64,000 nucleotides of DNA. Origin: DATCMH01 sp036563505. GTDB taxonomy: Bacteria > Pseudomonadota > Alphaproteobacteria > Rhizobiales > Beijerinckiaceae. This document shows positions 51,580 through 60,207 of this stretch, piece after piece. Position numbers and translations under genes: made by a program. Under the pieces are notes generated by a model. The model worked only from the letters and a program-made list of their open reading frames with translations, made no database searches and was not told the origin of the DNA. The first letter of the stretch is position 1. Each line of letters starts with the position of its first letter. The stretch lies in contig DATCMH010000007.1 in the NCBI GenBank assembly GCA_036563505.1, positions 114,724 through 178,723 on the forward strand. The letters run 5' to 3'.

Positions 51580-52161
51580 TCATGCCTTCAGGAGGCCCCA
51601 GAGAGCCTGGGACACCTCGTCGATCGGCTTCATGCCGTCGACGGACTTCAGCATGCCGCGCTTCTCGTAATAGGCTGAGAGTGGCGCCGTCTGGGTCTTG
51701 TAAGCCTCGAGCCGGGTCTTGAAGACGTCTGGGTTGTCGTCCTTGCGAACGGCCTCGCCCCGCGCCAGCGTCTCGGCCGCCCGCTTCTCAATGCGTCCGA
51801 CGAGGGCCGCCTCGTCGACCTTGAACTCGATGATCGCGTCGAGGCTCAGCCCCTTCTCGGCGAGCATCGCGTCGAGCGCCTCGGCCTGGGCCACGGTGCG
51901 CGGGAAACCGTCGAGGATGAAGCCCTTCTTCGCGTCGGGCTCCTCGACGCGATCGGCGACGATGCCGATCACGACGTCGTCGGAGACGAGGTCGCCCCGC
52001 TCCATGATCGCCTTGGCTTTGAGGCCGACCGGCGTGCCCGCGGCGACCGCGGCACGGAGCATGTCGCCGGTCGAGAGTTGCGGGATGCCGAAACGCTCGA
52101 CGATGCGTGCCGACTGCGTGCCCTTCCCCGCCCCTGGCGGTCCGAGAAGGATGATCCTCAT
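51580..52161 (-). CDS. adk: adenylate kinase
   Basis: A 193-residue short-form adenylate kinase: P-loop GPPGAGKGTQ at residues 7-16, STGDMLR, and FILDGFPRTVAQAEAL. The LID is the short type without the zinc cysteines, as usual in alphaproteobacteria. It interconverts AMP, ADP and ATP. Its place between secY and rpsM is standard for the group. Confidence 0.97.
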   Translation of the reverse strand: MRIILLGPPGAGKGTQSARIVERFGIPQLSTGDMLRAAVAAGTPVGLKAKAIMERGDLVSDDVVIGIVADRVEEPDAKKGFILDGFPRTVAQAEALDAMLAEKGLSLDAIIEFKVDEAALVGRIEKRAAETLARGEAVRKDDNPDVFKTRLEAYKTQTAPLSAYYEKRGMLKSVDGMKPIDEVSQALWGLLKA

Positions 52162-52200
52162 CGCGGCGTTGCCCCCTTCAGCGCCAGCCTGAATGCCTCG

Positions 52201-53538
52201 TCAGCGGCGACGGGCGCCCTTCAGCTTGGCTTTCTTCACCAGCCCTTCGTACTGATGGGCGAGCAGATGTCCATGCACCTGGGCCACGGTATCCATGGTT
52301 ACCGACACCACGATGAGGAGCGAGGTACCGCCGAAATAGAAGGGCAGCGCCGCGTAGGACACGAGAAGCTCGGGGATGAGGCAGATCACCGTCAGGTAGG
52401 CGGCGCCGATCACGGTGATCCGGGTGAGGACATGGTCGATGTAATCCGCCGTGCGCTCGCCGGGGCGGATGCCGGGGATGAAGCCGCCGTGCTTCTTCAG
52501 GTTGTCCGCTGTCTCCTGGGGATTGAACACGATCGCCGTGTAGAAGAAGGCGAAGAAGATGATCAGCGCCGCGTAGAGGATCATGTAGGCCGGCCGGCCG
52601 TGGCCGAGGAAGGCCGAGAGCGTGCTGAGGAAGCCCGTTCCACCCTGGTTTGCCGAGAAGCTTGCCGCGGTCGCGGGCAGCAGCAGCAGCGAGGAAGCGA
52701 AGATCGGCGGAATGACGCCGGACGTGTTCAGCTTGAGCGGCAGGAACGAGGTCTGCCCCTCGTACATGCGGTTGCCGACCTGACGCTTCGGATAGTTGAT
52801 CAGGAGCCGACGCTGGGCGCGCTCCATGAATACGATGAAGTAGATCACCGCCACGCACAGAACGATCACGCCGAGAATGAGAACCGTCGAGATCGCGCCC
52901 TGGCGGCCGAGCTCGAGGGTGCCGAAGATGGCCGAGGGAAGCTGCGCCACGATGCCGGCGAAGATGATGAGCGACGACCCGTTGCCGATGCCGCGGGAGG
53001 TGATCTGCTCGCCAAGCCACATCAGGAAGAGCGTGCCCCCGGTCAGCGTGATGACGCTGGAGATGAGGAAGAACGGTCCCGGCTCCTGGACGATGTTGCC
53101 CGAGCTCTGCAGGCCGACCGCGATGCCCCATGACTGGAAGACGGCCAGAACCACCGTGAGGTAGCGCGTGTACTGGTTCAGCACCTTGCGGCCCGACTCG
53201 CCCTCCTTCTTCAAGGCTTCGAGGGTCGGCAGCACCGAGGTGAGGAGCTGCACGATGATCGAGGCCGAGATGTAGGGCATGATGTTGAGCGCGAAGATCG
53301 CCATGCGCTCGACGGCACCGCCCGAGAACATGTTGAACAGGCCCAGCACGCCGCCCGAGGCATTCTGGAAGCTCTGGCGCAAAGCGTCCGGATCGATGCC
53401 CGGCAGCGGGATGTAAGTTCCTAGGCGAAACACGACGAGCGCGCCCAGGGTGAACCAGATGCGCTTCTTGAGCTCGTCGGCCTTGGCGATCGCGCCGAAG
53501 TTGATGTTCGCCGCAAGCTGCTCGGCTGCAGAGGCCAT
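52201..53538 (-). CDS. secY: preprotein translocase subunit SecY
   Basis: A 445-residue channel protein with about ten membrane helices. Signatures include LGTYIPLPGIDPDAL, IMPYISASIIVQLLT, GIGNGSSLIIFAGI and HGGFIPGIRPGERT. It forms the protein-conducting pore of the inner membrane with SecE and SecG. It follows rplO after 116 bases that hold two stem-loops. Confidence 0.97.
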   Translation of the reverse strand: MASAAEQLAANINFGAIAKADELKKRIWFTLGALVVFRLGTYIPLPGIDPDALRQSFQNASGGVLGLFNMFSGGAVERMAIFALNIMPYISASIIVQLLTSVLPTLEALKKEGESGRKVLNQYTRYLTVVLAVFQSWGIAVGLQSSGNIVQEPGPFFLISSVITLTGGTLFLMWLGEQITSRGIGNGSSLIIFAGIVAQLPSAIFGTLELGRQGAISTVLILGVIVLCVAVIYFIVFMERAQRRLLINYPKRQVGNRMYEGQTSFLPLKLNTSGVIPPIFASSLLLLPATAASFSANQGGTGFLSTLSAFLGHGRPAYMILYAALIIFFAFFYTAIVFNPQETADNLKKHGGFIPGIRPGERTADYIDHVLTRITVIGAAYLTVICLIPELLVSYAALPFYFGGTSLLIVVSVTMDTVAQVHGHLLAHQYEGLVKKAKLKGARRR

Positions 53539-53562
53539 GCTCGTGTCCTCGGAAAGGTCAGC

Positions 53563-53626
53563 GACGCCGCTCCGGGCGGCGTCTAATCGCGCGAACGGCG
53601 GCCTCGCGAAACGTCGCGGGCCGCCG
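53563..53626 (-). other. two tandem stem-loops in the rplO-secY spacer
   Basis: GACGCCGC/GCGGCGTC (53563-53570 with 53576-53583) and CGGCGGCC/GGCCGCCG (53596-53603 with 53619-53626) are both perfect eight-base-pair stems. Neither has a T tract. They may tune expression between the ribosomal proteins and SecY. Confidence 0.55.
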
Positions 53627-53654
53627 CTCCTCGGTCAAGGATGTATGGCGCGGC

Positions 53655-54140
53655 TCACGCCTGCGCAACGGCAGCCTGTTCGGCACCCAGGATCGTGACG
53701 GTGCCGCCCGCCCGCTCGATGGCCTCGCGCGCCGACTTCGACGCACCGGCGACCTCGAAGGCGAGCTTGGCCTCGAGCGACCCGACGCCGAGAATCTTCA
53801 CGCCGTCGCGGTACTTGGCGAGCACGCCGGCCGCCACGAGAGCGGCCTCAGTCACCGTGGCGTCGGCCGCGAGCTTGCCCGCGGCGACCGCCTCCTGGAT
53901 GCGGCCGAGATTGACCTCGTTGAGGTCGCGCGCGCCCGGATTGTTGAAGCCGCGCTTCGGCAGGCGACGATGAAGCGGCATCTGACCGCCCTCGAAGCCC
54001 TTGATCGACACACCGGTGCGGGCCTTCTGACCCTTCACGCCGCGGCCACCGGTCTTGCCTTTGCCGGAGCCGATGCCACGACCGACCCGCATGCGGTTCT
54101 TCGTGGCGCCTTCGTTGTCGCGGATTTCATTGAGTTTCAT
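53655..54140 (-). CDS. rplO: 50S ribosomal protein L15
   Basis: A 161-residue L15. The glycine-rich N-terminus (RVGRGIGSGKGKTGGRGVKG) and FEGGQMPLHRRLPKRGF are diagnostic. It is a late-assembly protein of the 50S subunit. It begins 10 bases after rpmD. Confidence 0.97.
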   Translation of the reverse strand: MKLNEIRDNEGATKNRMRVGRGIGSGKGKTGGRGVKGQKARTGVSIKGFEGGQMPLHRRLPKRGFNNPGARDLNEVNLGRIQEAVAAGKLAADATVTEAALVAAGVLAKYRDGVKILGVGSLEAKLAFEVAGASKSAREAIERAGGTVTILGAEQAAVAQA

Positions 54141-54150
54141 GGCGCCCTCC

Positions 54151-54342
54151 TCACTTCCCGTCGACGACGGTGACGAGGTGCTTCACCTTCTCGATCATGC
54201 CGCGCACCGCCGGGGTGTCGGATAGGGTCGAGGTGCGGTGCAGCTTGTTGAGCCCGAGCCCGACGAGGGTCTGGCGCTGCTTGGCGTCGCGGCGGATCGG
54301 CGAGCCGATCTGACGGACAGTGACGGTGTTCGTGTCAGCCAT
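54151..54342 (-). CDS. rpmD: 50S ribosomal protein L30
   Basis: A 63-residue L30 (VTVRQIGSPIRRDAKQRQTL; LGLNKLHRTSTL; VRGMIEKVKHLV). It is of normal bacterial length. It lies between rpsE (14 bases) and rplO (10 bases). Confidence 0.96.
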   Translation of the reverse strand: MADTNTVTVRQIGSPIRRDAKQRQTLVGLGLNKLHRTSTLSDTPAVRGMIEKVKHLVTVVDGK

Positions 54343-54356
54343 GGACCGCCCTCCCC

Positions 54357-54929
54357 TTACGCGTCGGCGCCGGCGCCGTCCGACATGTCGGCGTCGCGGC
54401 GGCGGGTCTGGAGAACGGACACCTTGAGACCGCGGCGCGCCGCGACCGAGCGGGGCGAGTCCTCGTTCTTGAGGGCGTCGAAGGTGGCGCGAACCAGGTT
54501 GTAGGGGTTCGAGGAGCCGAGGGACTTCGACACGACGTCCTGCATGCCGACCGCCTCGAAGACGGCGCGCATCGGACCGCCGGCGATGATGCCGGTGCCC
54601 TGCGGGGCGGCGCGCAAGATCACCTTGCCGGCGCCGTGACGGCCCTGCACATCATGGTGCAGCGTGCGGCCCTCGCGCAGGGGCACGCGGATCAGGCCGC
54701 GCTTGGCGGCCTCCGTCGCCTTGCGGATCGCCTCCGGCACCTCACGGGCCTTGCCGTGGCCGAAGCCGACGCGGCCCTTCTGATCACCGACGACGACGAG
54801 GGCCGCGAAGCCGAAGCGACGGCCGCCCTTCACCACCTTCGCGACGCGGTTGATGTGAACGAGCCGGTCGACGAATTCGCTGTCGGCCTTCTCGCGCTCG
54901 CCGGAGCGCTCACGGGGTTCTCTTGCCAT
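54357..54929 (-). CDS. rpsE: 30S ribosomal protein S5
   Basis: A 190-residue S5: the double-stranded-RNA-like domain VDRLVHINRVAKVVKGGRRF and GHGKAREVPEAIRKATEAA are clear. It takes part in decoding accuracy and mRNA unwinding. The C-terminus has a lineage-type acidic tail (DADMSDGAGADA). It is preceded by a 141-base spacer with stem-loops after rplR. Confidence 0.97.
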   Translation of the reverse strand: MAREPRERSGEREKADSEFVDRLVHINRVAKVVKGGRRFGFAALVVVGDQKGRVGFGHGKAREVPEAIRKATEAAKRGLIRVPLREGRTLHHDVQGRHGAGKVILRAAPQGTGIIAGGPMRAVFEAVGMQDVVSKSLGSSNPYNLVRATFDALKNEDSPRSVAARRGLKVSVLQTRRRDADMSDGAGADA

Positions 54930-55007
54930 AGTCTCGTTCTCACTAGCGCGGGCGGCGGGGCCCGCTCGCTTGAAGGATGGGTCGTTCTCGAACCCGCCGA
55001 AACGATG

Positions 55008-55070
55008 ACCGCGGCGGTCGGCGCGTGCTGCGCCCCGCCGCGGTTGATTTCCTCAGGGCAGGAGCCCTGA
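55008..55070 (-). other. two stem-loops in the rplR-rpsE spacer
   Basis: TCAGGGC/GCCCTGA (55053-55059 with 55064-55070, four-base loop) touches the rplR stop. ACCGCGGCGG/CCGCCGCGGT (55008-55017 with 55035-55044) has a further inner GGCGC/GCGCC stem. Both stems are perfect. They are likely attenuation or mRNA-processing structures. Confidence 0.55.
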
Positions 55071-55433
55071 TCAGAACTCGAGCCCGGCCTCGCGGGCGCC
55101 GTCGGCCAGGGCCTTCACGCGGCCATGGTAGAGGTAGCCCGAGCGGTCGAAGATCACCTGCGTCACGCCGGCCGCCGTCGCGCGCTGCGCGATCAGCTTA
55201 CCGACTTCCGAGGCCGCAGCGACGTCCGCGCCGGTCTTCAGCTTCTCGCGCAGATCCTTCTCTATGCTCGAAGCGGACGCGAGCGTCCGACCTTCGGCAT
55301 CGTCGATGATCTGGGCGTAAATCTGCTTCGAAGAGCGGAACACCGACAGGCGCGGGCGGCCGTTGGCCGCCTTGCGGATGGCGCGACGGACGCGCGCCTT
55401 GCGGCGGGTGGCCGCGTCTAAATTCTGAGCCAT
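55071..55433 (-). CDS. rplR: 50S ribosomal protein L18
   Basis: A 120-residue L18 (RPRLSVFRSSKQIYAQIIDD; VIFDRSGYLYHGRVKALADG; AREAGLEF end). It binds 5S rRNA with L5 and L25. It starts 10 bases after rplF. Confidence 0.97.
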   Translation of the reverse strand: MAQNLDAATRRKARVRRAIRKAANGRPRLSVFRSSKQIYAQIIDDAEGRTLASASSIEKDLREKLKTGADVAAASEVGKLIAQRATAAGVTQVIFDRSGYLYHGRVKALADGAREAGLEF

Positions 55434-55443
55434 GGCGCTGCCC

Positions 55444-55977
55444 TTACTTCTTCTTGCCTTCCTTGCGGAAGATGAACTCGCCCGCGTATTTCACGCCCTT
55501 GCCCTTGTAGGGCTCCGGGCCGCGATACTCGCGGATCTCGGCGGCGGTCTGGCCGACCTTCTGCTTGTCGATGCCGGCGACCACGATCTCCGTCGGACGC
55601 GGCACCGTGATGGTGACGCCCGCCGGAACCTCGTAGTCGACGTCGTGGCTGTAGCCGAGCGACAGCTTCAGGACCTTGCCGGCGAGCGCGGCCTTGTAGC
55701 CGACGCCGTTGATCTCAAGCTTACGCTCGAAGCCCTTCGACACGCCCTCGACCAGGTTCGAGACCTGGGCGCGGGACATGCCCCACTTGGCGCGGGCCGT
55801 CTTGGAGTCGTCCCGCGGGTCGACCTTGACCGCGCCGTCCTGCATGGCGACCAGCACTTCTTCAGGCACCAGGAACGACAGCTCGCCCTTCGCGCCCTTC
55901 ACCTTCACCATCTGCCCGTCGACGGTCGCGGTCACGCCGGCCGGCACCGTCACAGGCTTCTTGCCTACTCGAGACAT
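55444..55977 (-). CDS. rplF: 50S ribosomal protein L6
   Basis: A 177-residue L6: MSRVGKKPVTVPAGVTATVD, LEINGVGYKAALAGKVLKLS and REYRGPEPYKGKGVKYAGEF. It lies near the factor-binding site of the 50S subunit. The start at 55977 has GGAGAGATC upstream; a longer in-frame reading upstream is not L6-like. Confidence 0.97.
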   Translation of the reverse strand: MSRVGKKPVTVPAGVTATVDGQMVKVKGAKGELSFLVPEEVLVAMQDGAVKVDPRDDSKTARAKWGMSRAQVSNLVEGVSKGFERKLEINGVGYKAALAGKVLKLSLGYSHDVDYEVPAGVTITVPRPTEIVVAGIDKQKVGQTAAEIREYRGPEPYKGKGVKYAGEFIFRKEGKKK

Positions 55978-56014
55978 GTGATCTCTCCCGTGGTTGTCAG
56001 CGATGCCGGCTCGG

Positions 56015-56413
56015 TCAGAAGACCTTGCACAGCACTTCGCCACCCACGTTCCTCTCCCGGGCCTCGTGATCGGCCATGACGCCCTGCGGCGTGGAGATGA
56101 TGGTGACGCCGAGCCCGTCGGCCACGCGCGGCATGTTATCCACGGAGGCGTAGACGCGCCGGCCGGGCTTCGAGACACGCTCGATGGAGCGGATCACGGG
56201 CTGGCCGTCGTAGTACTTGAGCTCGATCTGGAACTCGGTGCGGCCGTTGCCGAAATCCGTCGACGCGTAGTCGCGGATGTAGCCCTCGGTCTTGAGCACC
56301 TCGAGCACGCGGGCCCGCAGCTTGGAGCCGGGGGTCGCGACCGTTCCGCGGCGGCGCATCTGCGCGTTGCGGATACGGGTGAGCATATCGCCCAGAGGAT
56401 CGTTGATCGACAT
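56015..56413 (-). CDS. rpsH: 30S ribosomal protein S8
   Basis: A 132-residue S8 (INDPLGDMLTRIRNAQMRRR; KPGRRVYASVDNMPRVADGL; GVMADHEARERNVGGEVLC). It binds 16S rRNA directly and, in E. coli, represses translation of the spc operon. It starts 13 bases after rpsN. Confidence 0.97.
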   Translation of the reverse strand: MSINDPLGDMLTRIRNAQMRRRGTVATPGSKLRARVLEVLKTEGYIRDYASTDFGNGRTEFQIELKYYDGQPVIRSIERVSKPGRRVYASVDNMPRVADGLGVTIISTPQGVMADHEARERNVGGEVLCKVF

Positions 56414-56426
56414 CGAAGGACCCTCC

Positions 56427-56732
56427 TTACCAGCTCGACTTCACGAGGCCGGGGATCAGGCCCTTCGAGCCCAGATCCCGGATCGCGATGCGCGAGACGC
56501 CGAGCTTGCGATAGACCGCGCGCGGGCGGCCCGTCATCTCGCAGCGATTGCGGACGCGGGTCGGGTTCGCGTTGCGGGGCAGCTCCGCCAGCTTGAGGCG
56601 CGCCTCGAAGCGCTCCTCCATCGGCAAGGCTTCGTTGTTCGCGGTGGCCAGCAGTGCCTCGCGCTTGGCGGCGTACTGCTTGACCATCGCCCGGCGGCGC
56701 CGGTTCTTCTCGATCGCGCTTTTCTTAGCCAT
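56427..56732 (-). CDS. rpsN: 30S ribosomal protein S14
   Basis: A 101-residue S14 of the long form without the two CxxC zinc motifs (MAKKSAIEKNRRRRAMVKQY; RCEMTGRPRAVYRKLGVSRI; PGLVKSSW end). The zinc-independent form is normal for alphaproteobacteria. It begins 40 bases after rplE. Confidence 0.97.
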   Translation of the reverse strand: MAKKSAIEKNRRRRAMVKQYAAKREALLATANNEALPMEERFEARLKLAELPRNANPTRVRNRCEMTGRPRAVYRKLGVSRIAIRDLGSKGLIPGLVKSSW

Positions 56733-56772
56733 CAGGTTTGTTCTCCGGTGTCCGCGTCTGAGCCCGACGGGC

Positions 56773-57339
56773 TCACTGCCGGAACGGGAAGTTGAAGTGC
56801 TTGAGGAGGGCCCGAGCCTCGGCGTCCGTCTTCGCGGTGGTCGCGATGACGACGTCCATGCCCCACATCGATTCCGCCTTGTCGTAGTTGATCTCGGGGA
56901 AAACGATGTGCTCCTTGATGCCGAGCGCGTAGTTGCCGCGACCGTCGAACGACTTCGGGTTCAGGCCCCGGAAGTCGCGGACGCGCGGCAGCGCGATCGT
57001 CACCAGGCGGTCCAGGAACTCGTACATGCGGACCTTGCGCAAGGTGACCTTGCAGCCGATCGGCATGTTCTCGCGAACCTTGAACTGCGAGATGGCCTTG
57101 CGGGCCCTGGTGATCACGGGCTTCTGGCCAGCGATGAGAGCGAGGTCCTCGGCGGCCACGGAGGCCTTCTTGGAGTCGCCCGTCGACTCGCCGACGCCCA
57201 TGTTGAGGACGATCTTCTCGATCGTCGGAACCTGCATCGGGTTCGTGTAGCCGAACTCCTCGATGAGCTTGGGCCGCACTACGGTCTCGTAGTGCTCCTT
57301 CATGCGCGGCGTGTAGCCGTTCTGCGTTGCCTCAGGCAT
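56773..57339 (-). CDS. rplE: 50S ribosomal protein L5
   Basis: A 188-residue L5: TIEKIVLNMGVGESTGDSKK, GQKPVITRARKAISQFKVRE and RDFRGLNPKSFDGRGNYALG. It binds 5S rRNA and contacts the P-site tRNA. Its start overlaps the rplX stop by eight bases, implying coupled translation. Confidence 0.97.
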   Translation of the reverse strand: MPEATQNGYTPRMKEHYETVVRPKLIEEFGYTNPMQVPTIEKIVLNMGVGESTGDSKKASVAAEDLALIAGQKPVITRARKAISQFKVRENMPIGCKVTLRKVRMYEFLDRLVTIALPRVRDFRGLNPKSFDGRGNYALGIKEHIVFPEINYDKAESMWGMDVVIATTAKTDAEARALLKHFNFPFRQ

Positions 57340-57649
57340 CGATCAGATCTCCCGAACGCTTGGCGAAGCGCACCTTGCGTCCGTCGTCCAGAACTTTGAA
57401 TCCGACCCGGGTGGCCTTGCCGTCCTTCGGGTCCGCGAGCGCCAGGTTCGAGAGGTGGATCGTCGCCTCTTTCGAGATGATCCCGCCTTCCTGGTTCATG
57501 GTCTGGCGCTGATGGCGCTTCACAAGGTTCACGCCGCGCACGAGCGCGCGCTCCTCCTTCGGCAGCACCTGCACCACTTCACCGGAGCGGCCCTTGTCGC
57601 GGCCGGTGAGGACGACGACCGTGTCGCCTTTCTTGATTTTCGCGGCCAT
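57332..57649 (-). CDS. rplX: 50S ribosomal protein L24
   Basis: A 105-residue L24 with a KOW motif (KKGDTVVVLTGRDKGRSGEV; VRGVNLVKRHQRQTMNQEGG). It initiates 50S assembly. ATG 57649 overlaps the rplN stop by one base. Confidence 0.97.
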   Translation of the reverse strand: MAAKIKKGDTVVVLTGRDKGRSGEVVQVLPKEERALVRGVNLVKRHQRQTMNQEGGIISKEATIHLSNLALADPKDGKATRVGFKVLDDGRKVRFAKRSGDLIDA

Positions 57650-58017
57650 CAGAGCACCTCCGGCGCCAGCGAGATGATCTTCATGTGGTTCTTGGCGCGC
57701 AGCTCGCGCGGCACGGGCCCGAAGATGCGGGTGCCGACCGGCTCTTTCTGATTGTTGATGAGCACGGCGGCGTTGCGGTCGAACCGGATGACGGAGCCGT
57801 CGGGACGGCGGATGTCCTTGGCCGTGCGAACGACGACCGCCTTCATGACGTCGCCCTTCTTCACGCGGCCGCGCGGGATCGCCTCCTTGACCGACACCAC
57901 GATGATGTCGCCGACGCCGGCGTACTTCCGCTTCGAACCGCCCAGAACCTTGATGCACATCACGCGGCGCGCGCCCGAATTGTCGGCGACGTCGAGATTG
58001 GTTTGCATCTGGATCAT
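57649..58017 (-). CDS. rplN: 50S ribosomal protein L14
   Basis: A 122-residue L14 (MIQMQTNLDVADNSGARRVM; VLINNQKEPVGTRIFGPVPR). It lies at the subunit interface. It follows a 168-base spacer with a stem-loop after rpsQ, the break at which the spc operon begins in E. coli. Confidence 0.97.
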   Translation of the reverse strand: MIQMQTNLDVADNSGARRVMCIKVLGGSKRKYAGVGDIIVVSVKEAIPRGRVKKGDVMKAVVVRTAKDIRRPDGSVIRFDRNAAVLINNQKEPVGTRIFGPVPRELRAKNHMKIISLAPEVL

Positions 58018-58123
58018 GGCTTTGATCCTTTCCTTGTTTCAGACAGGTTTCCGGCGGCGGCACGATTGCCGGCCGGACTACGCCTGATGGGGATCTGACG
58101 TCCCCTGCCCATTTGTCGTGAGA

Positions 58124-58146
58124 GGCCGGCGCATACCGCGCCGGCC
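58124..58146 (-). other. stem-loop in the rpsQ-rplN spacer (S10/spc boundary)
   Basis: GGCCGGCGC and GCGCCGGCC pair perfectly over nine bases around a five-base loop. It lies at the classical boundary between the S10 and spc operons. No T tract follows on the minus strand, so partial termination or processing is more likely than a full stop. Confidence 0.5.
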
Positions 58147-58185
58147 CCGAAATAGCAAGCCCGATTTACAATGCGACGGCGTCGC

Positions 58186-58425
58186 TCAGGCTTTCGCGGT
58201 CTCGACGAGGATCCACGTCTTCAGCTTCGAGAGCGGACGGGTCTCTTCGATCTGCACCACGTCGCCGACCTTGGCCTGGTTGGCCTCGTCGTGGGCGTGG
58301 TAGTTCTTGGTCTTGCGGACCGTCTTCTTCATGACCGGGTGCGTGAAACGGCGCTCGACCTTCACGACGACGGTCTTGTCCTGCTTGTCGCTGACGACGA
58401 CGCCCTGCAATACGCGCTTCGGCAT
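58186..58425 (-). CDS. rpsQ: 30S ribosomal protein S17
   Basis: A 79-residue S17 (MPKRVLQGVVVSDKQDKTVV; RFTHPVMKKTVRKTKNYHAH; VQIEETRPLSKLKTW). It is a primary 16S rRNA-binding protein. It starts 13 bases after rpmC. Confidence 0.97.
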   Translation of the reverse strand: MPKRVLQGVVVSDKQDKTVVVKVERRFTHPVMKKTVRKTKNYHAHDEANQAKVGDVVQIEETRPLSKLKTWILVETAKA

Positions 58426-58438
58426 TGGGGTTGTCTCC

Positions 58439-58648
58439 TTATGCCTTGGCGGCGGTGTTGACGCGCTGGAGCGTCCGGACGCGGGCGATGTCGCGGCGGA
58501 CCTCGCGGACGCGGGCGGTGTTCTCCAGCTGGCCGGTGGCGCGCTGGAAGCGCAGGTTGAACTGCTCCTTTTTCAGGTTCAGCAGTTCGTCCTGGAGCTG
58601 GTCCTGTGACAGACCCTTGAGGTCGGAGAGGCGCTGGCTCGATTTCAT
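58439..58648 (-). CDS. rpmC: 50S ribosomal protein L29
   Basis: A 69-residue L29 (LKGLSQDQLQDELLNLKKEQ; FNLRFQRATGQLENTARVRE). ATG 58648 is used; an in-frame upstream extension is inside rplP. It is located by the exit tunnel, where signal recognition particle and trigger factor bind with L23. Confidence 0.96.
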   Translation of the reverse strand: MKSSQRLSDLKGLSQDQLQDELLNLKKEQFNLRFQRATGQLENTARVREVRRDIARVRTLQRVNTAAKA

Positions 58649-58661
58649 GACAAGGCCTCCC

Positions 58662-59075
58662 TTACTCGGCGATGCGCTGGATGAAGCGGGTCTTGATAGG
58701 CAGCTTCGCCGCGCCGAGGCGCAGGGCCTCGCGGGCGATGTCTTCCGCGACACCGTCGATCTCGAACATGATGCGGCCCGGCGCGACGCGGGCGGCCCAA
58801 TACTCGGGAGCGCCCTTGCCCTTGCCCATACGCACCTCGGTCGGCTTCGTCGACACCGGCACGTCCGGGAACACGCGAATCCACACGCGGCCCTGGCGCT
58901 TCATCTGACGCGTGATCGCGCGGCGGGCCGCCTCGATCTGGCGCGCGGTGATCCGCTCCGGCTCGACGGCCTTGAGGCCGAACTGACCGAAGTTCAGCTC
59001 CGTGCCGCCCTTCGACGGGCCCTTGATGCGGCCCTTGAAGGCTTTGCGGAACTTGGTCTTCTTGGGTTGCAACAT
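58662..59075 (-). CDS. rplP: 50S ribosomal protein L16
   Basis: A 137-residue L16 (MLQPKKTKFRKAFKGRIKGP; ITARQIEAARRAITRQMKRQ; GKGKGAPEYWAARVAPGRIM). It helps position the A-site tRNA. It lies 23 bases after rpsC. Confidence 0.97.
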   Translation of the reverse strand: MLQPKKTKFRKAFKGRIKGPSKGGTELNFGQFGLKAVEPERITARQIEAARRAITRQMKRQGRVWIRVFPDVPVSTKPTEVRMGKGKGAPEYWAARVAPGRIMFEIDGVAEDIAREALRLGAAKLPIKTRFIQRIAE

Positions 59076-59098
59076 GGCAAACCTCTATCCTTCTCGCG

Positions 59099-59809
59099 TC
59101 ACGCGGCGTGATCGCGATCGCGGCGGCCGCCGGAGCGAGCCCCCTCTTCGTTCAGACGACGATCCTGCGCCATCGGATCGTGCTCGAGGATCTCGCCCTT
59201 GAAGATCCACACCTTGATGCCGCACGTCCCGTAGGTCGTGAAGGCGGTCGCGGTGCCGTAATCAACGTCCGCGCGCAGCGTGTGCAGCGGAACGCGACCC
59301 TCGCGGTACCATTCCTGGCGGGCGATCTCCGCGCCGCCGAGGCGGCCCGAGCAGTTGATCCGGATGCCTTCCGCGCCGAGGCGCATCGCCGACTGGACGG
59401 CGCGCTTCATAGCGCGACGGAAGGCGACGCGGCGCTCGAGCTGCTGAGCGATCGAGTCGGCCACCAGCACCGCATCGACCTCGGGCTTGCGCACCTCGAC
59501 GATGTTGATGGCGACGTCCGCCTTGGTCATGGAGCCGACGAGCTTGCGCAGCTTGTCGATGTCGGCGCCCTTCTTGCCGATCACCACGCCCGGACGAGCC
59601 GAGTGGATGGTGACGCGGCACTTCCGGTGCGGGCGCTCGATGACGATCTTGGAAACAGCGGCCTGCTTGAGCTGCTTGAGCAGCGCCTCGCGGATCGCGG
59701 CGTCCTCGTGCATCAGCTTGGCGTACTCGCCCTTGTTCGCGTACCAGCGCGAGTCCCAGGTGCGGTTGATGCCGAGCCGAAGACCGATCGGATTGACTTT
59801 CTGTCCCAT
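59099..59809 (-). CDS. rpsC: 30S ribosomal protein S3
   Basis: A 236-residue S3: MGQKVNPIGLRLGINRTWDS, KH domain VTIHSARPGVVIGKKGADID, and the C-terminal domain GIRINCSGRLGGAEIARQEW. It lies at the mRNA entry site and has helicase activity with S4 and S5. The charged tail (GARSGGRRDRDHAA) is lineage-typical. Confidence 0.97.
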   Translation of the reverse strand: MGQKVNPIGLRLGINRTWDSRWYANKGEYAKLMHEDAAIREALLKQLKQAAVSKIVIERPHRKCRVTIHSARPGVVIGKKGADIDKLRKLVGSMTKADVAINIVEVRKPEVDAVLVADSIAQQLERRVAFRRAMKRAVQSAMRLGAEGIRINCSGRLGGAEIARQEWYREGRVPLHTLRADVDYGTATAFTTYGTCGIKVWIFKGEILEHDPMAQDRRLNEEGARSGGRRDRDHAA

Positions 59810-59819
59810 CGGCTACTCC

Positions 59820-60206
59820 TCACGCCGCCTGTTCGGTGGCGACTTCACGAACCACGATGGTGAGGTTCGAGAACGGCTTCAGGATGCGGGCGCCGCGGCC
59901 GCGGGCGCGGGCATGGAAGCGCTTCATGACGAGCGCCTTGCCCACGAACGCCTCTTTCACGACGAGGTCGTCGACGTCCAGGTTGTGGTTGTTCTCGGCG
60001 TTCGCGATCGCGCTCTCGAGGCACTTGCGAACATCGCGAGCGATGCGCTTGCGCGAGAACTCGAGATCGGCGAGCGCCGTCGCGACCTTCTTGCCGCGGA
60101 TGAGCTGGGCGACGAGGTTCAGCTTCTGCGGGGACACCCGCAGCATGCGCAGAACGGCCTTCGCCTCGGTGTCGCTCAGCGCGCGCGGAGTAGCGGCCTT
60201 GCCCAT
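59820..60206 (-). CDS. rplV: 50S ribosomal protein L22
   Basis: A 128-residue L22 (VSPQKLNLVAQLIRGKKVAT; FHARARGRGARILKPFSNLT). Its loop lines the exit tunnel near the macrolide site. It starts one base after rpsS ends. Confidence 0.97.
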   Translation of the reverse strand: MGKAATPRALSDTEAKAVLRMLRVSPQKLNLVAQLIRGKKVATALADLEFSRKRIARDVRKCLESAIANAENNHNLDVDDLVVKEAFVGKALVMKRFHARARGRGARILKPFSNLTIVVREVATEQAA

Positions 60207-60207
60207 G